Shown here in pieces: positions 32,952 to 40,701 of a stretch of DNA of 64,000 nucleotides. Under the pieces are notes generated by a model. That model saw nothing but the letters and a program-made list of their open reading frames with translations, had not been told where the DNA came from and made no database searches. The DNA is taken from positions 1,054,001-1,118,000 of the forward strand of contig CAVYRG010000001.1 in the NCBI GenBank assembly GCA_963770915.1. Direction: 5' to 3'. The translations under genes were made by a program, and so were the position numbers. Position 1 is the first letter of the stretch. Each line of letters starts with the position of its first letter. Origin of the DNA: PALSA-270 sp963770915. GTDB lineage: Bacteria > Acidobacteriota > Terriglobia > Terriglobales > Acidobacteriaceae.

Positions 32952-34489
32952 GATAGTTCAATCCTCGTCAGCACAAAATGAACCGCGTCTTGCCCGCGAA
33001 CTTGGACAGTCGTGCCCGTAACAAAACCGGCACGAGTAAATAGCCGCACAGAGGCCTCGTTCTCCGGCTTTACGTAAGCATCGATTGCGGCTACTTCCGT
33101 GCTGCGGAACAATTCCTCGTTGGCCATATTCAGAATCACGTTGCCAAGACCTTTGCCTCGAAACGCAGGGCCGAGGCAGATGGACACAACAGCCCGCGGG
33201 CCTTCCCGGTGAAAGCGGACTACTGCCACAGGCTGCTCTTTCAAATCAGTAATCATGTAGATTAGCGCATCCGGGGCGGCGAGACGGGAGGTAAACCACT
33301 GCAAGTGCTGCTCCCAGGGAATGGCCGCGGGCGAGAAGGAGACGCTACGAACTATGGCGTCGTTTGCCCACTCCCAGAGCAGCCGACAATCCGTTTCTTC
33401 CGCCCTCCGCAGACGGAATTCTCTACTGCGAAGCGAAAAACTCACTCGAGCCGCACCAAACCCATCGATCAATTCTCTTCCCCGGCGCGACATTTCGTCC
33501 CGCCGCTCGGCGGAAGCCACGAGGCCCTGGAGCTGTTCGGCAATTTCTTGTGAAGTCACATCGGCGTCGGCGCCGAGATAAAGCGCGATGCCACGTCGCT
33601 TCAGCTCCTGACCGATGGGATTCTGGTTCGGGGCCAGGGCGACCAGGATCGCCGGCAACCCGAGCGCGCACATCTCCCAGCCAGTTGTGCCCGCGGCGGA
33701 GACCGCGACATCGGCCCAAGCCATGAGTTCGGCCATGTTGGTAACATCGCTCCGCAGGCTGATATTGCTCCCGCATCGAGCCGCGAGAGCTTGCAAAGAA
33801 TCACGGTGGGGATTGCTGCCGCCGACCACGACGACCGCCTCCAATCCCTCCATTCGAACCAGCCCTAGGGCCTCAACGACGCGCGCGGTGGCGTTATCAG
33901 GATCGCTGCCCCCCATAGTGACCAGCACTTTGCGGCCCGCCGAGGGAATCTCGCGTTTCCAGCCGTGCCAGCGCGCGAACTCGCGCCGCAACATGGCGTA
34001 GCGTGGCCCGAGCAAAAGCCGGGTGTAAGGTTCCCGCTTCGCATAGAAACCTTCGCGAGCGTGCGCGTTCTGGTTCAGCACAAGATCAGCGCAGTAGTGC
34101 CGCGCATGGCCATGATCGTCGATGAAAAGCAGCTTGACTCCGGCCGCCTTCAGTTGGCGCTGGTAGGCTGCGCCGAACTGATAGCCATCCACCACGACCC
34201 AAGAGGCAGCGCAGTGCTGGGCCAATTCGGCGACTCTCTTCGCGTCGTCTTCACTCCCCGGCGATGCTTCCAGCGCTGCCACTTCGATATTTTCCGCCAG
34301 CAGGCGCTGGCGCAGAGCCAGCGATCCTTCCGCCATGGCGAAAACCGGTTGGCCACCGGCATCCTGCCATGCCTGCGCAAGCGCCAGGCAGCGCATGACG
34401 TGGCCGGTTCCCATCGCGGTGGTCGCGTCGCAGCGCAGGATAAGGGTGCGGGGATCAGGGGGCACGGTTCTGATGTCCGTTCGAGTCAA
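32948..34489 (-). CDS. PseG-PseH fusion: UDP-sugar hydrolase plus N-acetyltransferase
   Basis: 513 aa bifunctional protein. Residues 1-335 are PseG-like (UDP-2,4-diacetamido-2,4,6-trideoxy-altropyranose hydrolase): LRCDATTAMGTGHVMRCLA, LFIDDHGH and VTMGGSDPDN are clear GT-B-type motifs. From about 350 a GNAT domain of PseH type (FRLRRAEETDCRLLWEWAND ... GPAFRGKGLGNVIL) that acetylates the 4-amino group. In Campylobacter and Helicobacter these are separate genes; here the acetylation and the following UDP removal are joined. Translationally coupled to pseI. Confidence 0.9.
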   Translation of the reverse strand: MTRTDIRTVPPDPRTLILRCDATTAMGTGHVMRCLALAQAWQDAGGQPVFAMAEGSLALRQRLLAENIEVAALEASPGSEDDAKRVAELAQHCAASWVVVDGYQFGAAYQRQLKAAGVKLLFIDDHGHARHYCADLVLNQNAHAREGFYAKREPYTRLLLGPRYAMLRREFARWHGWKREIPSAGRKVLVTMGGSDPDNATARVVEALGLVRMEGLEAVVVVGGSNPHRDSLQALAARCGSNISLRSDVTNMAELMAWADVAVSAAGTTGWEMCALGLPAILVALAPNQNPIGQELKRRGIALYLGADADVTSQEIAEQLQGLVASAERRDEMSRRGRELIDGFGAARVSFSLRSREFRLRRAEETDCRLLWEWANDAIVRSVSFSPAAIPWEQHLQWFTSRLAAPDALIYMITDLKEQPVAVVRFHREGPRAVVSICLGPAFRGKGLGNVILNMANEELFRSTEVAAIDAYVKPENEASVRLFTRAGFVTGTTVQVRGQDAVHFVLTRIELS

Positions 34490-34640
34490 CTAGCAAAAGT
34501 CCGCAACGCACTTCTGAAATCGGGCGGATAGAGTATTGCGATTTTATCGCGGAGAATCGACTGACCGCGGCCTGGCACGTTCAGTCTATACTGCTACCGA
34601 AGAATGCGAGCCGCATCCCTTTCAAAACTCCGGAGATGAG
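34490..34640. other. Divergent promoter region
   Basis: 150 bases between the minus-strand PseG-PseH gene and the plus-strand methyltransferase; it must contain both promoters. No clear sigma70 match was found by eye. Confidence 0.4.
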
Positions 34641-35399
34641 ATGGACAAGCCCCCCTTCACGACGGTGAGCGTATCCGCAGCGCGCGAGAAAACAGCGCGG
34701 CAACAGTTTTTCGAGTTGTTCGAGCGCTGCCCGATTCCAGACAACGAATTATTGGGCAACCTGGGCCTTTTCATCAATCGTCAGGCGCTCTCGCGCATCC
34801 TCTACATGCATGATTTGTATCGCAAGATCATCAATGTCCAGGGCGTCGTGATGGAATTTGGGCCGCGCTGGGGGCAGAATCTGGCGCTGTTTCATTCTTT
34901 CCGCGGCATCTACGAGCCGTTTAACTACTCCCGTAAGATCATCGGCTTCGATACCTTTCAAGGATTTCTCGGAGTTTCGGAGCAAGATGGCAAGGGGGCA
35001 GCCGCTATCGCCGGGGGCTACGGGGTAGCCGAGGACTACGAGAGCTACCTGGATGCCGTTTTGCAATATCACGAGCAGGAGAGCCCACTGTCACACATCC
35101 GCCGCTTTGAGCTTAAGAAGGGCGATGCGTCTCTCACTCTGGCGGAATACCTCAAGCAGAATCCCGAAACCATCATCGCCTTCGCCTATTTCGACATGGA
35201 TCTCTATGAGCCCACCAAGAAGTGCCTGAAGCTGGTGATGAACCATGTGACTCGGGGCACGGTGCTGGGTTTTGACGAGCTAAACTACCATCACTTTCCG
35301 GGAGAGACCTCGGCCTTCCGCGAAGTCCTGGGCCTGTTGCGCTACCGCATCGAGCGGTCCACACTGGATCCGCTGTCTTCCTATGTGATCATCGAGTAA
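34641..35399 (+). CDS. Class I SAM-dependent methyltransferase-like protein
   Basis: 252 aa. Motif I appears as VVMEFGPRWGQNLALF, followed by KIIGFDTFQGF and later AYFDMDLYEPTKKCL, the pattern of TylF/MycF-like O-methyltransferases often found in flagellin or polysaccharide sugar loci. Start ATG 34641 is set by GGAG upstream. It leads five plus-strand genes that probably decorate or transfer the nonulosonate. Exact acceptor unknown. Confidence 0.8.
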   Translation: MDKPPFTTVSVSAAREKTARQQFFELFERCPIPDNELLGNLGLFINRQALSRILYMHDLYRKIINVQGVVMEFGPRWGQNLALFHSFRGIYEPFNYSRKIIGFDTFQGFLGVSEQDGKGAAAIAGGYGVAEDYESYLDAVLQYHEQESPLSHIRRFELKKGDASLTLAEYLKQNPETIIAFAYFDMDLYEPTKKCLKLVMNHVTRGTVLGFDELNYHHFPGETSAFREVLGLLRYRIERSTLDPLSSYVIIE

Positions 35400-35421
35400 C
35401 ATTGCGCATCCTTGCATAAGC

Positions 35422-36471
35422 ATGCGAACCATTCGCCTGGAAAGGCCCCCTCAGCTCAGTGATATTCAGAGTTCGTTGCGGGCTGGTCTCTCGCCAACCT
35501 CGCCAGAAGCGAACCGCGAACCGGGTTTCCGTTTTGTGGGATCAGGCAAAGCGGCCATTGCGGCTGTGCTGGGGTTCCTGCGCCACACGGGAGCGCTCGA
35601 AAGCAAGAATTCTGAAGTGCTGGTTCCCCAATGGCTCGGCATACCGGTCTACCAGCAGATCACAAACCACGCCTTTCCCGTTCTTTCCTGCACGCAGCGA
35701 ACCCGCGCGATTTTGGTGTACCACCAGTACGGGTTTCCGCAAGACATGGACCGCATCCTGGATTTTGCCGCGGCCAAGAAATTGAGTGTCATCGAAGATT
35801 GCGCTCACGCGGCAGAGAGCTTCTACAAGAATCGGCGCCTGGGGAGCCTGGGGGAGTACGCCATTTACAGCTTTTCGAAATTTACCTTCTGTTTCGCTCT
35901 GGGCGGCGTGAGTTCTCGCGCAGCCGATTTTTCTACGTACCTGGACTCGGCGCTAAGCCGGCAGCCCGCACTACTAAGGCCTGCAATCAATCTCTTCAAG
36001 CTCATGGACGAATTCAACCTGGCCAGAGACCGTCCCCGAATGCCAGGCCTTATGACCCCTGCCAGGATCGCTCTTTATTCGTTGTACGGGGAGTCTCCGG
36101 CCGCATCCAAACGCGCAGTCGCTCTTTGGAGCAAGAAGGCGCCGGAGGAACTGGCGACCCGCCGCAAGTATTTCGCCTACCTGCGGGAGCGAACCCGCGA
36201 CCTGGGCATCTGCGATCATCTGGAAGCGGATGGAATTGCTCCTTATGCGATTCCGGTGCGTCTTTCCGAGGACAAATCTCGTTTGGCGGTTTCCAGGTTG
36301 CAGGCCGAGCACGTGGATACCGGAATCTATCGTTTCGATATAAACCGCTGTCTGCTGGAGCCGGACTTTGTTCCCTGCCTGCTGTTGCCTTGCCACGGCG
36401 GCATTGCTGAAACGCAGTTCGATAAGATGGTGGAGATTCTGCGGCAAGTAGGCGGAATGAGCACACCTTGA
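35422..36471 (+). CDS. DegT/DnrJ-like aminotransferase family protein
   Basis: 349 aa, fold type I PLP enzyme of the sugar aminotransferase family, but divergent. VIEDCAHAAES carries the conserved Asp/His pair and YSFSKFTFCFALGG the lysine that would hold PLP. The C-terminus (CLLLPCHGGIAETQFDKMV) matches the family end. The usual N-terminal GLxxGP cofactor loop is hard to find. It may be a real aminotransferase on a hexose or a relative with changed function. Similar to the gene at 38439. Confidence 0.72.
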   Translation: MRTIRLERPPQLSDIQSSLRAGLSPTSPEANREPGFRFVGSGKAAIAAVLGFLRHTGALESKNSEVLVPQWLGIPVYQQITNHAFPVLSCTQRTRAILVYHQYGFPQDMDRILDFAAAKKLSVIEDCAHAAESFYKNRRLGSLGEYAIYSFSKFTFCFALGGVSSRAADFSTYLDSALSRQPALLRPAINLFKLMDEFNLARDRPRMPGLMTPARIALYSLYGESPAASKRAVALWSKKAPEELATRRKYFAYLRERTRDLGICDHLEADGIAPYAIPVRLSEDKSRLAVSRLQAEHVDTGIYRFDINRCLLEPDFVPCLLLPCHGGIAETQFDKMVEILRQVGGMSTP

Positions 36472-36514
36472 GGAACAGTTCCTTGCACCCAGTCTTCAGA
36501 TCAGGAAAGGCTTC

Positions 36515-37612
36515 ATGAGCGGATTGAGTACGCTCGACCTCCGCGCCGCGCCGGATGCGGCCAGTGTTTGGAAGAACCTGGCTGACTCCTGCCCGGATGC
36601 GTGGTTCTGGCATACCTGGGCCAATATGGAGTTTAACTTTGCGGCCGCTCAAAACCATGAACCAAAGAATCTGTCTTTTTTTGTCCTGCTGGATGAAAGA
36701 CCCGTCGGGCTGGTTCCCTTGCTGGTGGAGCGAACCAACATCACGGATAACTTCTCGGGTTGGGATGCCGCCTACTACGGCGGGCCGCTGCCCTGGCCCG
36801 CATTCCTCGCGGACCTTCCCGACTTTGAGACGATCGAGGAATACGCATTTCGGGAACTGGAGCGCCGAGCCGGCGAAGCGGGTGCCGGACGCATTCGCGT
36901 TCGCCTTTCGCCGCCGCAACCCATGGATCATCAGCAACGGCGCCTGGAGCGGGCAATTTCCGCACACCGCTATCTCGATTCGAGTTACCTGAGCCACTCC
37001 TTCGCAATCGGGGCGGACTCGCTTTCCCATGTGAGAGAGCGGTATCGCCGCTACGTGAAGAAATTCATGCCGCGATATGAGATGTCCATCAAGGAAGGCG
37101 ATGCGGTCACCCACGAACTTGAGGAGAGTTATTTCCGGCTGCACGTCAAGGATGCCGGCGGGCAATTTCGCCCGCGGGAGAGTTATCGATTTCAGGCCAA
37201 CCTCGCCCGCTGCCAGGAGGCTTTCTACGTGACCGCCACTCGCCGTAAGGACGCCGCCCTTGCCGGCATGCTGCTGGTTAGTGTGTGCAAGAGCGCGGCC
37301 TACGACAATTCGGTCGCAGTCGATCCGGATTTTCAGGATGAGTACGTGTCTCACCTGCTGAAGTGGACCGCGATTGAGACTTTGCTGAACCGCGGCGTTA
37401 AGACGTACGAACTGGGGCAAAAGGCGCTGCCGCCGACGTCGGTTGCGATTCCTTCCTCGAAGAGTTATGGCATCAGCCATTTCAAGGACGGCTGGAGCCA
37501 GGGAGCGGTCAAGACCGTGCCGGCCGCCGAAAAATTCCTTGACGGCGCATTCCTGACCGCTGTCATGGCCGCACGGGCGGATGCGGTTAAGGCTTACTTC
37601 GCTCTCGGCTAG
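36515..37612 (+). CDS. FemAB/GNAT-like N-acyltransferase
   Basis: 365 aa with two GNAT-like halves. The first is LSFFVLLDERPVGLVPLLV; the second contains KDAALAGMLLVSVCKSAAYD and a C-terminal LLKWTAIETLLNRGVKTYELG. The arrangement is that of BioF2-like/FemAB-related acyltransferases used in exopolysaccharide loci to modify amino sugars. Acyl donor and acceptor unknown. 43 bases after the DegT-like gene. Confidence 0.75.
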   Translation: MSGLSTLDLRAAPDAASVWKNLADSCPDAWFWHTWANMEFNFAAAQNHEPKNLSFFVLLDERPVGLVPLLVERTNITDNFSGWDAAYYGGPLPWPAFLADLPDFETIEEYAFRELERRAGEAGAGRIRVRLSPPQPMDHQQRRLERAISAHRYLDSSYLSHSFAIGADSLSHVRERYRRYVKKFMPRYEMSIKEGDAVTHELEESYFRLHVKDAGGQFRPRESYRFQANLARCQEAFYVTATRRKDAALAGMLLVSVCKSAAYDNSVAVDPDFQDEYVSHLLKWTAIETLLNRGVKTYELGQKALPPTSVAIPSSKSYGISHFKDGWSQGAVKTVPAAEKFLDGAFLTAVMAARADAVKAYFALG

Positions 37613-37735
37613 CTCTGAATCCTCTTCGAAATACAGCATCGCCGAAGTTCGCTGAGTTGGTTGCTTTCTCGATTCAGGGATGCTAGAAATTCAGGTGATG
37701 CTGAATGCCGGTCGTGGCAGGCATATCCACTCACA

Positions 37736-38455
37736 ATGAGCAGAATCAGCTTTGAGAACTACGGGCTCCGGGCACAGGAGTGCGCAGACCACGTGATGGC
37801 GGCGGGGAGATACTTGAGTCAATCCAGCGCGGAACGGCTGGTTTTGCCAGACCTCCTGGAAAAACTCGAGCTGATCTCCACAGACCAACTGCTTGATATC
37901 GGGTGTGGCGCCGGCAACCTGACCATCCCACTCAGTTTCTGGGTCAAGGAAGTCACTGGCATCGATCATCCAAGTTGCATCCAACGGTTCCGGGGGCGGT
38001 TCTGCGCCGACTCCGTGAAGCTCCTCGCCGGCAATTTCCTGGAAGTTGCGATCGATTCTGTGTTTGATAAGATTCTTTGCTATAGCGTTCTCCACTACCT
38101 TTCCGAGGAAGCTGAGGTTGTCGCCTTTGTGGACAAAGCAGTTGGTTTATTGAAGCCTCGTGGAAGAGCGCTCTTCGGCGACATACCGAACATTTCGAAA
38201 AAGAATCGGTTTCTGGCTTCTGCCCACGGCCAGCAGTTTGATCGGGAATGGCGTCACGAACAGCAGAAGCTCAATGAACCAGCTCCAATGCAACTGCCCG
38301 TCGATCCGGATTTGGTTCAATTTGACGACGATATGATCCTGAGGATCATGCAGCGGTATAGGAAACGGAACTTCAATTCTTATCTGCTTCCTCAAGATCC
38401 AGCCCTTCCCATGGGAAATACCCGAGAGGACCTGCTCATTGTCAACGTTGGCTAA
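37736..38455 (+). CDS. Class I SAM-dependent methyltransferase
   Basis: 239 aa. Motif I is LLDIGCGAGNLTIPLSF, then VTGIDHPS and the DKILCYSVLHYLSEEAE motif of class I methyltransferases. The ATG 37736 start leaves out an unlikely 25-residue extension. It overlaps the next gene by 17 bases (38439-38455), indicating coupling. The substrate is probably a sugar in the same polymer. Confidence 0.85.
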   Translation: MSRISFENYGLRAQECADHVMAAGRYLSQSSAERLVLPDLLEKLELISTDQLLDIGCGAGNLTIPLSFWVKEVTGIDHPSCIQRFRGRFCADSVKLLAGNFLEVAIDSVFDKILCYSVLHYLSEEAEVVAFVDKAVGLLKPRGRALFGDIPNISKKNRFLASAHGQQFDREWRHEQQKLNEPAPMQLPVDPDLVQFDDDMILRIMQRYRKRNFNSYLLPQDPALPMGNTREDLLIVNVG

Positions 38456-39458
38456 CGCTCCACCATGCAACACTCGCTCCATCGGGTTGTGGCGGAGGAC
38501 ACCATGCCGGCATCCAGTCACCTCTCGGAGCCCTGCTTTTTCGTCGCGCATGATTTTCCCAGGCGGCCGGCAGGCCTTGAGCCATGCGTTGTTCCGTGCC
38601 GGCCTGAGGAGGCCCAACCGTGTGGCGTTTCCGGAGTGGAGTTCGTACTGCGTGGTCAGCGCTCTCGGCAGGTACGTCACGCCTGTGCCCATGAGAGAAG
38701 CCGGCGCGTACGGGCTGAACGTCGACGGGGTTCTCCTGTACGAGCAATGGGGATGGGGTTTCCCACCTTCTGCGTGGGACCAGCTCGCGGAAAAATATCG
38801 CGGTTCCGTGCTGATTTTAGATCGCGTTGATTCTGGCGATTTCTTCTGTCGAACGACGCCCCCGGCTAGCGGATTCAAGTCTGTGGCACAAGTCGTAAGC
38901 CTCTGGAAACTGTTCGGCCTGCCTGGTGGCGGTATTCTCCTTGACGAGTCGGATTACGTGGAGTTCGAACGAGATACGACTCCGCTTTCTCCCCTCACAG
39001 AGCTGCTGGCTGGAATGACGGAAATCGGGGATCGTCTCGACTACGAGGAATACTTCAAGAATCAAACACAGATGATCCATCCGACCGTGACAAAGTGGTT
39101 GGAACAAAATTCGGTTCTTGGCGCGGCGGAAGATGAACGTCGAGCGAGACACAGAAACACTGTTCGCGTCAGCGCTAGCACAGCGGCCCGTGGGTGGCCA
39201 CGTTGGATGGCCGAAGCGCTTGAGACGGGCGGTGCGCCGGGCATAGCGCCTGTCCTGCGCGGCGCGGACCCAGAAAAACTGCTTGAAGCAATCCGTATGT
39301 TGGAGAATGGCGGAGTGAGCGCAACCGTTTATCACTTCGATTGGTGCGGAAACCCGCTCTCTCCCAATTACGAGCCATGCCTTGCACTTCCGGTGCACGG
39401 ACTAATGAGCGATCGCATGGACTCCGTGCTAATAAACCTAGAAAAGTTCACCACTTAG
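38439..39458 (+). CDS. Divergent DegT-like protein
   Basis: 339 aa. It aligns by eye with the DegT-like gene at 35422: VLLYEQWGWGFP equals ILVYHQYGFP there, VSLWKLFGLPGGG corresponds to the PLP-lysine loop SFSKFTFCFALGG, and the C-termini YEPCLALPVHGLMSD and FVPCLLLPCHGGIAE match. The Asp that pairs with the cofactor appears as ILDRVDS. The first 40 residues are atypical, so the true start may be further in. Function in the sugar locus is inferred from context only. Confidence 0.6.
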   Translation: MSTLANAPPCNTRSIGLWRRTPCRHPVTSRSPAFSSRMIFPGGRQALSHALFRAGLRRPNRVAFPEWSSYCVVSALGRYVTPVPMREAGAYGLNVDGVLLYEQWGWGFPPSAWDQLAEKYRGSVLILDRVDSGDFFCRTTPPASGFKSVAQVVSLWKLFGLPGGGILLDESDYVEFERDTTPLSPLTELLAGMTEIGDRLDYEEYFKNQTQMIHPTVTKWLEQNSVLGAAEDERRARHRNTVRVSASTAARGWPRWMAEALETGGAPGIAPVLRGADPEKLLEAIRMLENGGVSATVYHFDWCGNPLSPNYEPCLALPVHGLMSDRMDSVLINLEKFTT

Positions 39459-39561
39459 CACTGGGCCCAACGGTTAGTCGTCCAGCCTTCCAGAAATGAT
39501 CGGGATGAGCATATGGATCAGGCTTCGTTTCCTCTTGCTCAAGCACCACGACGGAAAGAAA

Positions 39562-40575
39562 TCATACTTTCTTCAACACCGCCATTGTCGACTCAAAAGA
39601 CACTGCCGGAGTGATCCCCGTCCTTCCGCAGAATTCATCGACCGCGCGTTGGACGCCTCCGTAAACCAAGTGCATGTAGTCATGCAGAACAATGTATCCT
39701 TGAGGTACCATCCGGTCCCAAAAGTATGTCAGCACCGCGGTCGCCGGCTCGTAGAGATCGCAATCAAAAAAAACTAGAGAGTAAGTAGCATCCCGTGGCA
39801 GGTCACTTAGGGTATCAGGGACGAAACCCCGAATGATCTCCGCATTCTCGAACACAGAGAAGCGATCCTCGATCTCCAGCAAGTTGTATTCCTCATCAAA
39901 CTTGTGCTGTTCGCTCCGGGGATCATGCTCGCTCAACTCAGGGAAACCCTCGAATGAATCCATAATGAAATACCGTCGAGCATCCCTCCTTGCTGCCATT
40001 GATTGCAGCATCAAAACCGAATTTCCGCCCCGATAAGCCCCGACCTCAGCAATGCAGCCAGGGCGCCCCACTGTTGCTTCAAGGCACTCCAGAAGAAGCC
40101 AGATACCACAGATAGTGGTTTGAACCGGCACGTGTGAGTTGTTGTAATGCGATCTGGCCAGGCTGTAGTTCACCGTACTTGGGGGCTTTCCGACCAGAGC
40201 AGAAACCTTTTCCTCGAAATCGGGGCGAAAGACGTCGGCAGCGTCGATATATCCATGACCGTACCGGAAGCCGAGCGCGTTGAGCGCGAGCGCAATGGAA
40301 CGTCCCGACTGATTACTTACCGAAAAAATAACGGGCAGAATACTGGCGGGATCCTCTTTCTTCAGTTCGCTCACGGGCAGGAAGGGCAAGCCCATAAACT
40401 CTCCAGCTTCCTTCTGGAAGGAATCGACAACGTAGGACAAGCCGTGATCGTTGGGATGAGCCGTCAGGTAGTTACGGAGGAGGGTACCTGTTCCCCAGGC
40501 GATCAGACTCCTTGCGTCCCGCCCAGCGACATGCCTCGCTCGATTCTTGTCTTCGACATGACCCTGCAGTTCCAC
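39562..40575 (-). CDS. TylF-type O-methyltransferase with N-terminal Rossmann-like domain
   Basis: 337 aa. Residues about 1-130 contain WGTGTLLRNYLTAHP and YVVDSFQKEAG, a small nucleotide-fold-like domain seen in sugar C-methyltransferases and related proteins. The C-terminal part has IAEVGAYRGGNSVLML (motif I), FIMDSFEGFPELSE and VFFDCDLYEP, then IVLHDYMH, the macrocin O-methyltransferase pattern. Same strand as the nonulosonate genes downstream of the fusion gene, probably methylating the sugar chain. Confidence 0.82.
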   Translation of the reverse strand: MELQGHVEDKNRARHVAGRDARSLIAWGTGTLLRNYLTAHPNDHGLSYVVDSFQKEAGEFMGLPFLPVSELKKEDPASILPVIFSVSNQSGRSIALALNALGFRYGHGYIDAADVFRPDFEEKVSALVGKPPSTVNYSLARSHYNNSHVPVQTTICGIWLLLECLEATVGRPGCIAEVGAYRGGNSVLMLQSMAARRDARRYFIMDSFEGFPELSEHDPRSEQHKFDEEYNLLEIEDRFSVFENAEIIRGFVPDTLSDLPRDATYSLVFFDCDLYEPATAVLTYFWDRMVPQGYIVLHDYMHLVYGGVQRAVDEFCGRTGITPAVSFESTMAVLKKV

Positions 40576-40701
40576 GTCTCCAACCTCCCTCCGTGCTAAT
40601 GAATTCGAGCTCTGTGTCTCCTTCTTTCTATTACCCGTGCATCACCCGAAATGAATTTGATTCGTTGCCGTTCCTTTCTCAGATCTGTGATTTGGTCGCC
40701 T

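Noticed and set aside
36050..37639. Open frame of 529 aa on the minus strand opposite the DegT-like and acyltransferase genes
   Set aside because: Lies antisense to well-supported genes; composition is that of a shadow frame.
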